From Candidatus Limnocylindrales bacterium (lineage in GTDB: Bacteria > Desulfobacterota > Binatia > UBA1149 > CAITLU01), in contig DATNBU010000012.1 of NCBI GenBank assembly GCA_035571835.1, forward strand, positions 1 through 64,000: a DNA stretch of 64,000 bases, in the 5' to 3' direction. Position 1 is the first letter of the stretch. Each line of letters starts with the position of its first letter. The translations under genes and the position numbers were made by a program. The notes under the pieces were generated by a model. The model made no database searches. It had not been told where the DNA came from and saw nothing but the letters and a program-made list of their open reading frames with translations. Positions 35,706 through 45,292 of the stretch are shown here, piece by piece.

Positions 35706-36442
35706 TCGCTCTGGAGGACGCGCAGAAGCTCATCCACCGAATCGACCTTGCGGCCGGCCGAGCGCGCAGGCGGCGGCGTGACCTTCCTGATGCGAAGACG
35801 CGGCGTCAGATCCACGCCGAGGCTGGCGGCATCGATCTCTTCGAGCGGCTTCTTGCGGGCCTTCATGATGCCCGGCAGCGATGCATAGCGCGGCTCGTTC
35901 AGGCGAAGGTCGTTGGTGATGATGGCCGGCAGCGGAACCTCGACGGTTTCCATGCCGCCGTCGACTTCGCGCATCAGCGTTGCCGACGTCTTGTCGGCCG
36001 AGAGCGTCAGCTTCGAGATGAACGTGGCCTGCGGCCAGCCCAGCAGCTGCGCGAGCATCTGGCCGACTTCGTTCGAGTCGTCGTCGGTCGCCTGCTTGCC
36101 CATCAGCACGAACGCGGGCTGCTCTTTCTCGATCACCTTGACGAGAATTCGCGCGACCACCGTCGGATCCGGACGCTCGGCCTTGACGAGGATCGCGCGG
36201 TCGGCGCCCATAGCGAGCGTGGTCCGCAGCTGTTCCTGGGCCTCCGACGGCCCGACGGTCACGACGATGACCTCGACGCCGCCCTGGGCCTCCTTGATGC
36301 GCAGAGCCTCCTCGACGGCGATTTCGTCGAAGGGGTTCACGACCCATTTCAGACCAGACTCGACGATTCCGGTGCCCTCGGGGTTCACCTTGATCGTCGA
36401 TTCGTTATCCGGCACGCGCTTGGCGGTGACCAGAATCTTCAC
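35690..36442 (-). CDS. etfB: Electron-transfer flavoprotein beta subunit
   Basis: 250 aa from a GTG with GAGGAGG upstream; a longer frame is open to 36745 but is antisense to the formyltransferase gene. The EtfB features are clear: KILVTAKRVPDNE, WVVNPFDEIAVEEALRIKE, VVTVGP, the AMP-binding QATDDDSNEVGQMLAQLLGWPQ and DLRLNEPRYASLPGIMKARKKP. It forms the ETF heterodimer with the alpha subunit encoded next. Confidence 0.95.
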   Translation of the reverse strand: MKILVTAKRVPDNESTIKVNPEGTGIVESGLKWVVNPFDEIAVEEALRIKEAQGGVEVIVVTVGPSEAQEQLRTTLAMGADRAILVKAERPDPTVVARILVKVIEKEQPAFVLMGKQATDDDSNEVGQMLAQLLGWPQATFISKLTLSADKTSATLMREVDGGMETVEVPLPAIITNDLRLNEPRYASLPGIMKARKKPLEEIDAASLGVDLTPRLRIRKVTPPPARSAGRKVDSVDELLRVLQSEAKVL

Positions 36443-36593
36443 GCTGAGTAGCCTCCTCGGATAGTTGAAAGGCGCCGTCCCCGGGCGCTGTTTCCGCGCA
36501 GTGGAACCCGCGGCGGGTACCATGCGAAGGCTTGTGACGCAACTGTCAGTTGGGCCTGTTGCCTCGCGAACGCGGGCACGCAAAGAAGCACCC

Positions 36594-37541
36594 ATGGGCA
36601 CGATCGGCACCAGTGGAAAGATCCTCCTGTTCGGCCAGGCACAGTTCGGCCAGAAGGTTTTCGAGGAGCTCGTTCGCCGCGGCCACGAGGTCGTTGCGGT
36701 CTGTCCGCCGCCGGACGCCGCCGGCAAACCGGACGATCCGCTCAAGGCCGCGGCCGTCGCCGCGGGCGTGCGCGTCGTGCAACGCAGGAGCTATCGCGGC
36801 GCGGATGCGGCCGCAGAGACCGGTGCCGCGTCGGCCGATCTTGCCGTGCTCGCGTACGTCACGCAGATCATTCCGTCGGCGGTGCTCGATGCCCCGCGAT
36901 TCGGCTCGATCTGTTTTCATCCGTCGCTGCTTCCGGCGTATCGCGGAGGATCGGCGATCAACTGGCAGATCATCGACGGATGCACGAAGAGCGGCGTGAC
37001 GCTTTTTCGTCCCGACGACGGCATCGACGAAGGACCGATCCTTCTTCAGAAAGAGCTCGAGATCGGATGCGACGATACTGCGGGCTCGTTCTACTACGGC
37101 AAGGTTTTCGACGCGGGCGTGACGGCGACCGTCGAATGCGCCGAGCTCGTGCTTGCGGGAAAGGCGAACGGCAAAGCACAGGACGAATCGCTCGCGACGT
37201 ACGAGCCGCTGTGCCGCAGCGAGCATGCCCACGTCGACTGGGCGCGCTCGGTGCGGCAGGTGCACAACCTGATCCGCGGATGCGATCCGTCGCCGGGAGC
37301 CCACAGCGAGATCGGCGAACGCTCGGTGCGCCTGTACGGATCGAAGATCGCGTCGTCACGCGACCGCTCGGCTCCCGGAACTGTGCTCGCCGTCACCAGC
37401 TCCGGTGTCGAGATCGCAGCTGCCGGGGGAAGCGTCCTCATCGCGAAGCTCGGTGTGGACGGCAAGAAGATCGCGGCGATCGAGGCCGCGTCGGCGCTCG
37501 GTCTCGCGCCGGGCTCGAGATTCGGCGTAGACCGGCCATGA
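36594..37541 (+). CDS. Formyltransferase-fold hydrolase (10-formyl-THF dehydrogenase N-domain type)
   Basis: 315 aa. FHPSLLPAYRGGSAINW and DDGIDEGPILLQKE match the hydrolase domain of 10-formyltetrahydrofolate dehydrogenase more closely than Met-tRNA formyltransferase. The His of HPSLLP and the Asp of PDDG are the catalytic pair. The Asn two residues before that His in Fmt is Cys here, as expected for the FDH type, where it is not Asn. The C-terminal domain is Fmt-like. The aldehyde dehydrogenase part of FDH is absent, so it probably acts alone on a formyl donor or as a sugar formyltransferase. It is divergent from etfB. Confidence 0.75.
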   Translation: MGTIGTSGKILLFGQAQFGQKVFEELVRRGHEVVAVCPPPDAAGKPDDPLKAAAVAAGVRVVQRRSYRGADAAAETGAASADLAVLAYVTQIIPSAVLDAPRFGSICFHPSLLPAYRGGSAINWQIIDGCTKSGVTLFRPDDGIDEGPILLQKELEIGCDDTAGSFYYGKVFDAGVTATVECAELVLAGKANGKAQDESLATYEPLCRSEHAHVDWARSVRQVHNLIRGCDPSPGAHSEIGERSVRLYGSKIASSRDRSAPGTVLAVTSSGVEIAAAGGSVLIAKLGVDGKKIAAIEAASALGLAPGSRFGVDRP

Positions 37542-37543
37542 AG

Positions 37544-37593
37544 AAATCGGGGACAGACACCGATTTCCCGAAATCGGTGTCTGTCCCCGATTT
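37544..37593. repeat. Palindrome family A, copy 1
   Basis: A perfect 24-bp inverted repeat (AAATCGGGGACAGACACCGATTTC and its complement) separated by 2 bp. It begins 3 bp after the stop of the formyltransferase gene. It resembles REP/RAYT-type mobile palindromes; the mechanism is inferred. Confidence 0.9.
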
Positions 37594-37797
37594 TTCGCTC
37601 CATTTCGACGTCGAGCCTGATCGCGAATCGGTGCGCCGGGGTCTCGCTGCGCACGTCCGCACCATCCTGAACATCTTCAAAAACGCCGGCGACTTTTTGC
37701 CGCTTCGGCGATTAATCGCTCCCCAATGGAGGGCTTCCGTGGCAAGGTAGATCGTCAGGTTCTGCGTGCGTCCGATCACGTTCTGGGGGAATCCAAT

Positions 37798-40221
37798 ATG
37801 GTCCGTTCTCGTGTGGTTTCAGGAGCCATCCTTGCGCTGATGGCGGTCTCGGGCACTTCGCTTGCCGATCAGCAGACTTCCGGTCAGCAGAAATGTCTTA
37901 ACAAGGTTTCAGGCGGCGGCCGCAAAGTGACGAGCAGCACGATTCGCAACTCGTCCGACTGCATGAAGAAAGGCTCCGCGGGTTCCCTGCCTCCGGGAAC
38001 CACCGCCCAGGATTGTCTGTTCGCCGATCTCAAGGGGCGCATCGCGAAGGCCCGCCTCAAGGTCGATTCGGCGGGGCAGAGCTACTGCATCTCGCCGGTG
38101 CCGCCCGATTTCGGATACACCGACTCGACTCTGGTCGGCGATGCGCACGAAGACGAAGCCGTCGCGCTGGTTCCGGATTGTTTCGGCAGTGATCTCGACG
38201 CCGCGCTCGCCGGGCCGCTTGCTGCCGATCCCAGTGCGAAGTGCTCCGCGGGTACGCTCAGCGCCACATCGCGGATCTCCGATGCGATGCTCAAGCAGTA
38301 TCTCGGCTGCATGAAAACCGGCCTGAAGGACGGTTCGATCACCGATGCCGCCGGCCTGACTCTATGCCTCGACGCAATCACCGCCGATCCGAAAGGGACG
38401 GTCGCCAAGGCCGTTTCCAAGGCGCAGGGCAAGATCGAGTCGCTCTGCCCTGCAGCTCCGGGACCGTTCTTCCCCGAGCTCGACGGTGCGGGCGAGCTCT
38501 GCGACCGCTACGGCCTTGCGCTCCCGCTCAACGCTTCCACGCTGACGACCTGTCTCAGCAACCGCATGCGCTGCCGGATCTGCCGGACGGTGAACGCCGC
38601 GCAGGATCTCTCGCGTAACTGCGATCTGTTCGACGACGGAAGCATCGATGGAACCTGCCCGCAGTGTCCGAACGGCGTCGTCGATTCGGGCGAGCAGTGC
38701 GACGACGGCAACGCGAGCAACAACGACCTGTGCGTCGGCAACTGCGTCGATGCGACCTGCGGCGACGGCTTCGTCCGTACGGGAGCGGAAGAATGCGACA
38801 ACGGCGACGCGAACAGCGACACCACTCCGAACGCATGCCGAGAAGACTGCACGCTGCCGTTCTGCGGCGACGGCGTCATCGACAATGCGAATGGTGAAAG
38901 CTGCGACGAAGGCGGCGTCAATACGCCGACGTGCGATGCCGACTGCACGCTGCCGACCTGCCATGACGGCACGCTCAACCTTCTCGCCGGCGAGCAGTGC
39001 GACGACGGCAACACCGTCAACACCGACGCGTGCGTCGGCAACTGCCAGACCGCGACCTGCGGCGACGGATACGTTCGATCCGGCCTCGAAAACTGCGACG
39101 GCGGCGACTGCTGCACGCTGCTGTGCACGTACGCGCTCCCGGGTACGTCGTGCACCGGTACGGCAACGACGTGCGTCGCGCCGCAGTGCAACGCTTCCGG
39201 CGCGTGCCTGAACCTGCCGACCAACGAAGGCGGCACGTGCGACGACGGGACGATCTGCACTCCCACGTCCACTTGCCAGAGCGGCTCCTGCGTCGGCATC
39301 TATGGCGGCGTCGGGGCGGCCTGCGACTGGGCCGTCGTCGGCGCGACCGGCGGCAACACCGAGCTCATCAGCCTGAACGCCATGCAGTCGCTCGGCGGCG
39401 GCGACTGGTGCGGCAACACCGGAAACTTCGTCGTGAGCTCGTCGTTCAGCGGTGACATCGTCGCGACCGACGACGACTCGGGCGTGGCCATGGTCTTTGC
39501 CGACCTCATCACCGTCAACGGCGGCGACATCGTCACGAACAACTTCCGCGTGAACTCGACCTTGGTCGGCAGCGTGAGCCTGCCCGGCGTTCCGGGCATA
39601 TCGACGATCGCGCCGGGACAGCACGTGCTGAAGAACCCGAACCCGACGTTCTACGACACGACCGGCACCGATCCGCGCGTCGCCAGGTGCCAGACCGCGC
39701 AGGCGAGCATCCCCACGACCAAGGCGAACCTCGACGGCCTCGCGGGCGGGATCAACCTTGGCACGCTTCTGAAGGATCTGGACATCAACGGGACGACGCG
39801 CAACGTGACGGCGGCGGTCGCCGGCGCAGTCAACGTCTACGACACGCAGTTCCTCAACGGCACCGGCGCCAACGTGACGATCACGCTGGATGGCGGCGGA
39901 AACGCGAACACGGTCATGGTCTTCCGCATCTCGGACCGCATGAACACCGGATCGAACTGGATCTTCAACCTGACGAACGGGCTGACGGCGAACCACCTGC
40001 TGTTCTACGTGGCCAAGACGAGCGGCATCGAGAACTGCGCCCTCGGCCTCAGCAACACCGGGGGCGGTACGATCTTCTGTCCGCGCCAGCAGGTGCACGT
40101 GAACTCGGGCACGATCTGGTCGGGCGCCGCCTACGGCGGCGACAGCGGATCGAAGGGCCAGATCAGCATCGGAGCTTCCGCCCAGCTCACCTACGTCCCG
40201 TTCACGGCGGCGCTGCCCTGA
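37798..40221 (+). CDS. Large secreted Cys-rich protein with DUF4215 repeats
   Basis: 807 aa; GGGGGA precedes the ATG and a signal peptide ends near residue 24. Residues 25-270 form a Cys-containing domain. From about 280 to 445 come Myxococcus-type DUF4215 Cys-rich repeats (GEQCDDGNASNNDLCVGNC, CGDGFVRTGAEECDNG, GEQCDDGNTVNTDACVGNC). EGF-like Cys pairs follow. The C-terminal 280 aa are Gly/Asn/Thr-rich and beta-helical in appearance, with YDTQFLNGTGANVTITLDGGG and VFRISDRMNTGSNW. This recalls choice-of-anchor A or ice-binding-type adhesin domains (weak). It is probably cell-surface or released; no catalytic motif. Confidence 0.75.
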   Translation: MVRSRVVSGAILALMAVSGTSLADQQTSGQQKCLNKVSGGGRKVTSSTIRNSSDCMKKGSAGSLPPGTTAQDCLFADLKGRIAKARLKVDSAGQSYCISPVPPDFGYTDSTLVGDAHEDEAVALVPDCFGSDLDAALAGPLAADPSAKCSAGTLSATSRISDAMLKQYLGCMKTGLKDGSITDAAGLTLCLDAITADPKGTVAKAVSKAQGKIESLCPAAPGPFFPELDGAGELCDRYGLALPLNASTLTTCLSNRMRCRICRTVNAAQDLSRNCDLFDDGSIDGTCPQCPNGVVDSGEQCDDGNASNNDLCVGNCVDATCGDGFVRTGAEECDNGDANSDTTPNACREDCTLPFCGDGVIDNANGESCDEGGVNTPTCDADCTLPTCHDGTLNLLAGEQCDDGNTVNTDACVGNCQTATCGDGYVRSGLENCDGGDCCTLLCTYALPGTSCTGTATTCVAPQCNASGACLNLPTNEGGTCDDGTICTPTSTCQSGSCVGIYGGVGAACDWAVVGATGGNTELISLNAMQSLGGGDWCGNTGNFVVSSSFSGDIVATDDDSGVAMVFADLITVNGGDIVTNNFRVNSTLVGSVSLPGVPGISTIAPGQHVLKNPNPTFYDTTGTDPRVARCQTAQASIPTTKANLDGLAGGINLGTLLKDLDINGTTRNVTAAVAGAVNVYDTQFLNGTGANVTITLDGGGNANTVMVFRISDRMNTGSNWIFNLTNGLTANHLLFYVAKTSGIENCALGLSNTGGGTIFCPRQQVHVNSGTIWSGAAYGGDSGSKGQISIGASAQLTYVPFTAALP

Positions 40222-40231
40222 CAGAGAAAAT

Positions 40232-40310
40232 GGGGACAGGTACATTTAATTTTTGCGCGCAAATTCGCGCTGGGCGAATTTGCAGCAGTTTTTTAAATGT
40301 ACCTGTCCCC
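40232..40310. repeat. Palindrome family B, full copy
   Basis: Outer arms GGGGACAGGTACATTTA and its complement flank inner arms CAAATTCGC/GCGAATTTG, making a long hairpin of about 79 bp. It fills the space between two convergent genes and reaches within 2 bp of the FMO stop codon. Confidence 0.88.
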
Positions 40311-40311
40311 T

Positions 40312-41937
40312 TTATTTTTGTGCCGATAATTCGAAGCCTTCGTAGCCGTTTGCGGCGATCGCGTCGGCCTTTTCGACGTATTCGGGAAATCCCAGGTACG
40401 GCATGAACACGCGCGGTTTGCCGGGGATGTTCGCGCCGATGTACCACGAGTTGCACGTCGGATAGAGCGTCGCATCGGCGATCTCGTTGACGTGCAGGGC
40501 CCACGCGTTCTCCGCGTCGCGGTTCGGCTCGATGCTGCTTTTGCCGCTGCTTCGCAGGTACGCGATGCAAGCGGAGATCCAGTTCACGTGCTGCTCGATC
40601 GACGGCACCATGTTGGAAAGCACCGACGGGCTTCCCGGGCCGGTGATGAAGAACAGGTTTGGAAATCCCGCCGTCGCAAGGCCCAGATACGTGCGCGGCC
40701 CTTCCGACCATTTCTGCCGCAGCGCGAGGCCGTCCCGTCCGCGGATGTCGACGGCGAGCAGCGCACCGGTCATCGCATCGAACCCGGTCGCGAAAACGAT
40801 CGCATCCACTTCATACTCGACGCCGCCCGCGGTGAGGCCTCCGGGCGTCAGCGCTTCGATCGGCCGCGACGTGACGTCGATGAGCGTCACGTTCGGCCGG
40901 TTGAACGTCTCGTAGTAGTGCGTGTCGCTGCACAGGCGCTTGCAGCCGAGCACGGTACGCGGCGTCAGCAGATCGGCGACTTCGCGGTCGCGTACGATCT
41001 CACGGATCTTCGCACGCACGAAGTCGGCGGCGGTGTCGTTGGCTTCGCGGCTCGTGATCAGGTCGCTGAACGCGCCGAGGAACGGAAGCCCTCCGCTCTC
41101 CCAGCGGCGCTCGTATTCGGCCAGTCGTTCCTGCTCGCTGACGTCGAGCGCCGCGACCTCTTCGCTTCGCGTGTTGAAGCCGAACGGCATTCCGGCCGCG
41201 CGGCTGCGCAGCTCGGCATAGTCCTTCTTGATGCGGGCAACCTCGGCGGGATCGAGCGGATGGTTGCGCGCCGGGATCGAGAAATTCGGCGTGCGCTGGA
41301 ACACGTACAGGTGCTCCGCCTCTTCGGCGATGAGCGGGATCGCCTGCACCGCCGAGCTGCCGGTGCCGATCACCGCGACGCGCTTTCCCGAAAAATCGAC
41401 GCCTTCGTGCGGCCAGCGGCCGGTGTGAAACGTCTGTCCGCGAAACGTGTCCTGGCCGGGAAATTTCGGCAGGTTGGTCGACGACAGGCACCCGGTCGCC
41501 ATGATGAAGTAGCGGGCCGACCACTGTCCGCCGTCGCTGGTGCGCACCGTCCAGCGCGCCGACTCTTCGTCGTACACCGCGCTCTCGACGCGCGTCTCGA
41601 GCTGGATGTCGCCGCGCAGATCGAAGCGGTCGGCGACGTGGTTCAGATAGCGAAGGATCTCGGGCTGCGACGAGTACCGCTCGGTCCACTGCCAGTCCTG
41701 CTGCAGCTCGTCCGAGAACTGGTACGAGTACTCCATGCTCTCGACGTCGCAGCGCGCGCCCGGATAGCGGTTCCAGAACCACGTTCCGCCGACGCCGCTT
41801 CCTGCTTCGAAGGCGCGTACGGTGAGCCCGAGCGAGCGCAGGCGGTGCAGCATGTACAGGCCGGCGAACCCGGCGCCGACGACGATCGCATCGAGATCGC
41901 GGGTAGTCGCAGTGGTCATCGTCTCTTGCGTCCTCAT
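40312..41937 (-). CDS. Flavin-containing / Baeyer-Villiger-type monooxygenase
   Basis: 541 aa. Rossmann motif VVGAGFAG (residues 19-26) is followed by GVGGTWFWNRYPGARCDVES. The Baeyer-Villiger fingerprint FRGQTFHTGRWP fits FxGxxxHxxxWP, and the second Rossmann motif is VAVIGTGSSAVQ. NADPH- and O2-dependent conversion of ketones to esters is the family reaction; the substrate is unknown. The ATG at 41937 overlaps the stop of the GST gene as ATGA, supporting this start; a second ATG at 41919 lies inside. The last codon is beside a family-B palindrome. Confidence 0.9.
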   Translation of the reverse strand: MRTQETMTTATTRDLDAIVVGAGFAGLYMLHRLRSLGLTVRAFEAGSGVGGTWFWNRYPGARCDVESMEYSYQFSDELQQDWQWTERYSSQPEILRYLNHVADRFDLRGDIQLETRVESAVYDEESARWTVRTSDGGQWSARYFIMATGCLSSTNLPKFPGQDTFRGQTFHTGRWPHEGVDFSGKRVAVIGTGSSAVQAIPLIAEEAEHLYVFQRTPNFSIPARNHPLDPAEVARIKKDYAELRSRAAGMPFGFNTRSEEVAALDVSEQERLAEYERRWESGGLPFLGAFSDLITSREANDTAADFVRAKIREIVRDREVADLLTPRTVLGCKRLCSDTHYYETFNRPNVTLIDVTSRPIEALTPGGLTAGGVEYEVDAIVFATGFDAMTGALLAVDIRGRDGLALRQKWSEGPRTYLGLATAGFPNLFFITGPGSPSVLSNMVPSIEQHVNWISACIAYLRSSGKSSIEPNRDAENAWALHVNEIADATLYPTCNSWYIGANIPGKPRVFMPYLGFPEYVEKADAIAANGYEGFELSAQK

Positions 41938-42572
41938 GTCTTGCGCCAGTGCGGCGGGTAGCTTTTCTCGAACGAGTCGCGTGCGCGCATGCGCTCCTGC
42001 CATGCGGCGAGCCACGGAGTCTCGGCGACCTCGAGCTTTACGCCCGCGCGTCCGGCGATCTCAACGAACGGGGTCCATGTCGTATCGGCACGGGACAGCG
42101 AGCCGCCCATCAGGAAATCGCCGCCGCGCCCGGCAGCCCGTGCTTCGAGCCGTGCGAGCTCGGCGCGCACGTCGCTGCGCCGGTCGGCCATCGTCTTCGG
42201 GTCGCGCTTGTCTTCCGGCGTGAAGAACGCGATCTGCGCGAGGCCGCGGAACGCGTCGTTCATGTAGACGGTGCACTCGAGCTCCTCGATCCGCGTCTGC
42301 GCGCGGGCAGCCGGATCGGACGGAAGCAGCGGCCGATCCGGATACTTTTCCTCGAGATATTCGACGATCGCCTGCGACTCGTAGAGGGCCGCGTTGCCGT
42401 CTTCGAGCACCGGGACCTTGCCGTGCGGATTGATCGCGAGGTACTCGGGTTTTTTGAGATCGCCTGCGCTGAAGCTGTGCAGCTTCGCCTCGTACGCGAG
42501 ACCTTTCTCTTCGAGCGCGAGCTGTACCCGCCATGCCCACGGAGATCCGGATGCAAAGTGAAACCGAATCAT
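41934..42572 (-). CDS. Glutathione S-transferase family protein
   Basis: 212 aa. The thioredoxin-fold N-domain has SPWAWRVQLALEEKGL, NPHGKVPVLEDG and ESQAIVEYLEEKYP (the glutathione gamma-glutamyl contact). The helical C-domain runs from about 90, with DRRSDVRAELARLEARAAGRGGDFLMGGSLSRADTT. The catalytic position near the start is Ser (SGSPWAWR). It is translationally coupled to the FMO gene, suggesting detoxification of an oxidised product. Confidence 0.88.
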   Translation of the reverse strand: MIRFHFASGSPWAWRVQLALEEKGLAYEAKLHSFSAGDLKKPEYLAINPHGKVPVLEDGNAALYESQAIVEYLEEKYPDRPLLPSDPAARAQTRIEELECTVYMNDAFRGLAQIAFFTPEDKRDPKTMADRRSDVRAELARLEARAAGRGGDFLMGGSLSRADTTWTPFVEIAGRAGVKLEVAETPWLAAWQERMRARDSFEKSYPPHWRKT

Positions 42573-42672
42573 GCGTTACCTCCGGCTGCCAGGATTCCGC
42601 GCAGTTCGTAGCACGGGGCCTGCGGTGACCAAATCGGCGATTCGGCAAGCGACGACGGTACGATCGAGCTCG

Positions 42673-43167
42673 TCAGGCGGCGCAGCGCACCGGCGTGGCA
42701 CCGAGAACGGCGGTCAGCACCGATGGATCGAGCGAGACGAGATGTCCGCGACGTCCGCCGTTGATGAAGATGCGCGGCAATTCGAGGATGCTCGACTCGA
42801 CGAACACGGGCATCGTCCTGCGGGTCGCGAAGGGCGACGTGCCGCCGACGAGATAACCGCTGTGGCGCTCGGCCACGTCGGGCCGGCAGACCTCGACGGA
42901 CTTCACACCAATGGCACGAGCGAGGTTCTTCGTGCTGACTTCGCGATCGCCGTGCATCAGCACGACGAGCGGGCTGCCGGTCTCGTCCTGCATCACGAGC
43001 GTCTTGACGACTTCATGCTCCGGCACGGCGAGCTGCCGCGACGACTCGGCCGTGCCGCCGCGATCGACGTAATCGTAGCCGTGTTCGGTGAATTCGACGC
43101 TGCGCGCACGCAGCCATGTGGTCGCGGGGGTCTGGCCGAGGTGCCGGTCTTTCTTCTGCTTTGCCAT
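42673..43167 (-). CDS. YbaK/EbsC-family aminoacyl-tRNA deacylase
   Basis: 164 aa. It has the YbaK fold pattern: VVKTLVMQDETGSPLVVLMHGDREVSTKNLARAIG, GYLVGGTSPFATRRTMPVFVE and IFINGGRRGHLVSLDP. The conserved Lys in VVKTLV, and the GGTSPF loop that defines Cys-tRNA(Pro) deacylases, are present. It hydrolyses mischarged tRNA in trans. It is a single gene with an ATG start. Confidence 0.9.
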   Translation of the reverse strand: MAKQKKDRHLGQTPATTWLRARSVEFTEHGYDYVDRGGTAESSRQLAVPEHEVVKTLVMQDETGSPLVVLMHGDREVSTKNLARAIGVKSVEVCRPDVAERHSGYLVGGTSPFATRRTMPVFVESSILELPRIFINGGRRGHLVSLDPSVLTAVLGATPVRCAA

Positions 43168-43221
43168 GGCGCGGCGGCAGATTGTGCCGGGCGCAGTGAC
43201 GAGTCGCCAATTGGCTCTAAC

Positions 43222-44217
43222 TCATGCACCTCCGCGCACGGCTCGAACCACTCGACGCCAAAACGGTTTGTACAGCTGCACATTATCCCCGGTTGAAAAA
43301 TCTATCCCCACGCCCATGAACGGCTCGACTCGAGAAGATGTCGATGTCCAGAGGGGATCGCCAGACCAGCAATCGCACGTTACGGACGTGCATCCCGGAG
43401 TACACGCCGACGCGAACGCCGAGAACACCATGGGAGCGGGCCCAGCCAGCGACACAAGAGACCTCAGCTCGAAATAGTTGGGCACGCGCCAGTCGCTGAA
43501 GCCCGCGAAGTTCGCCGCGTTCAGATTCGCGACTTTCACGGTGACCGCTTCCTCGATGCTGTAGAGATCCCTGTAGTCGTGAAGGCTGTCGTCGAACGAA
43601 AGCTTCTCCCACGTCAGCCTGGTCGCCGCGTCCGTGATGGTTCCGTCGCTGTTGTCGACGAAGGCATGCGACACTCCCTTCCGGAATTCTCCGTCTTGCC
43701 CCGTGCCCCCGCACGCGATTGCAGAGCCATCCGGCGCATAGCATTTCGACTGTCCGGTCTGCAGCGTCGCTTTCAGGCTATTGCTGCAATCGGTCAAGCA
43801 CCGAGGCAGCTCATCGCGGCAATCAGCGTACTCGGCGTCACAGGCGACGGCGTCCACAGGAAGAACTCCGCCGGCCAACGCAGCATCTGCGGCCGACAGA
43901 CAGGAACCCACGAAGTCGCGAATCTCGTCCTTGGCGACGCTCGGACACGGTGTTCCCGACGCTGCTGCCTTGCTATCGACACTCTCCCAGGACACGTCGA
44001 ACTTGCCGACGCAGACAAGAATCGACTCATCGCGCTTTTCCGCGTCGAGGGAGCCGCCCCTGACGAACTTGTCTTCCGCCTTCTGCAAACAGGCGGCTAA
44101 CTTGCCGACCAGTGTGTGCCGGGCCATTTCACAGTCCCGTTCAGCCATAGTCTCGGCCGTTCTCGCCTCGGAACTGAGCGCCAGCAGGAACAGAGCCGTC
44201 GGAATCACTACCTTCAT
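43222..44217 (-). CDS. DUF1566 (Lcl-type) secreted protein, paralogue 1
   Basis: 331 aa with a signal peptide ending near residue 20; GGAGAG precedes the ATG. Residues 25-150 hold six to eight Cys in a conserved layout shared with the upstream paralogue. From about 185 it is a DUF1566 domain: FVDNSDGTITDAATRLTWEK, NLNAANFAGFSDWRVPNYFELRSL and VVRAVRGG. DUF1566 occurs in adhesins and Lcl-type proteins with a C-type-lectin-like fold. It lies 49 bp downstream of the paralogue and probably in one operon. Confidence 0.82.
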   Translation of the reverse strand: MKVVIPTALFLLALSSEARTAETMAERDCEMARHTLVGKLAACLQKAEDKFVRGGSLDAEKRDESILVCVGKFDVSWESVDSKAAASGTPCPSVAKDEIRDFVGSCLSAADAALAGGVLPVDAVACDAEYADCRDELPRCLTDCSNSLKATLQTGQSKCYAPDGSAIACGGTGQDGEFRKGVSHAFVDNSDGTITDAATRLTWEKLSFDDSLHDYRDLYSIEEAVTVKVANLNAANFAGFSDWRVPNYFELRSLVSLAGPAPMVFSAFASACTPGCTSVTCDCWSGDPLWTSTSSRVEPFMGVGIDFSTGDNVQLYKPFWRRVVRAVRGGA

Positions 44218-44266
44218 CGTGCTCTCTCCAGAGTAGTGTACACCACCAACATCCCGTCGTTGTCGG

Positions 44267-45292
44267 CTACGAGCCACTGCGAACCGCTCGCACTTGCATC
44301 GAGCTGTTCTTGTCTGACGGAAAGAAAGCTCCGCTGGGAACGAACATCGCGAGCGCGCTTGTCGTGTCTTTCCAGTCGGTGGTCGATGACCAGTTTGCTG
44401 CTCGGGAGATCAGGCAACTGCAGGTCAGCACCGAGCAGTCCGGCGTACAGGGCGACCGAAACACAGCGTACGGTCCAGGCCCATACGTCGGGTCGCTGGA
44501 GGGTGAGAAATCGTCTGGGGTGTATTCCATCTGCGACTCGAGCTCGAACGCGTTGGGCATGCGCCAGTCGCCGTGGCCGGCGAAGTTCATCGCATTCAGG
44601 CCGGCGATCTTGACGTCAAAGGCATCCGACCACGAATACACATTCTCCTGGTCGTGGATGCTGCCGTCCGAGGAAAATTTCTCCCACATCAGACCCGTCG
44701 CATTGTCGGAAATGGTCCCATCGCCGTTATCCACGAAGCTGCGCGCGGCGCCTTTTTGCAGTTCCCCGTCCTGTCCGGTGCCGGAACAGGGAATCGTGAT
44801 CCCCATCGTATCGAGACAGATCGACTGTCCGGTTTGAAGCGGCGGTCTCGGGCCGGGCTCGCAAGCGGACAGGCAAGTCGCCAGCGAACTGTTGCAGTCG
44901 CTGAATCCGGCATTGCAGGTCGCAACATCGGGCGGCAACGCGTCCCCGTGCAGTGCCGCGTCTACCGCACCCATGCAGACGCCAACGAAGTCCTTGATCT
45001 CCCATCTGGCGGCGGTCGGGCAGGAGTCACCGTCGGCCGCAGCGCGGGTTTCGTCGTCGAGCCACGACGAAGAGTACCGGCGTACACATTGGAATTCGTC
45101 GTCGTCGAGTCGGTTGGTGTCCGTCGAGCCGCCGCGAACGAAGTTCCTTTGAGCCTTCTCGAAGCAGGCCGCCAATCGACCAACGAGCTTGTGCCGCGCG
45201 GCTTCACAGTCCTGTGACGGCGTTAACTCACCGGCCGTCGCCGGGCAGCTCAGAGCCAGGACAAAGAGGCAGACTGGGATCGTTTTTCTCAT
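44267..45292 (-). CDS. DUF1566 (Lcl-type) secreted protein, paralogue 2
   Basis: 341 aa, signal peptide to about residue 20. It shares the Cys-rich N-domain (CEAARHKLVGRLAACFEKAQ, FVRGGS) and DUF1566 C-domain (FVDNGDGTISDNATGLMWEK, NLNAMN-like NFAGHGDWRMPNAFEL, VRAVRSG) with the next gene. By eye the pair is clearly homologous but well diverged, so the tandem duplication is old. It may act in surface binding; there is no enzyme signature. Confidence 0.82.
   Translation of the reverse strand: MRKTIPVCLFVLALSCPATAGELTPSQDCEAARHKLVGRLAACFEKAQRNFVRGGSTDTNRLDDDEFQCVRRYSSSWLDDETRAAADGDSCPTAARWEIKDFVGVCMGAVDAALHGDALPPDVATCNAGFSDCNSSLATCLSACEPGPRPPLQTGQSICLDTMGITIPCSGTGQDGELQKGAARSFVDNGDGTISDNATGLMWEKFSSDGSIHDQENVYSWSDAFDVKIAGLNAMNFAGHGDWRMPNAFELESQMEYTPDDFSPSSDPTYGPGPYAVFRSPCTPDCSVLTCSCLISRAANWSSTTDWKDTTSALAMFVPSGAFFPSDKNSSMQVRAVRSGS

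Noticed and set aside
34423..35781. 452-aa plus-strand frame over etfA
   Set aside because: Antisense shadow; EtfA is unambiguous on the minus strand.
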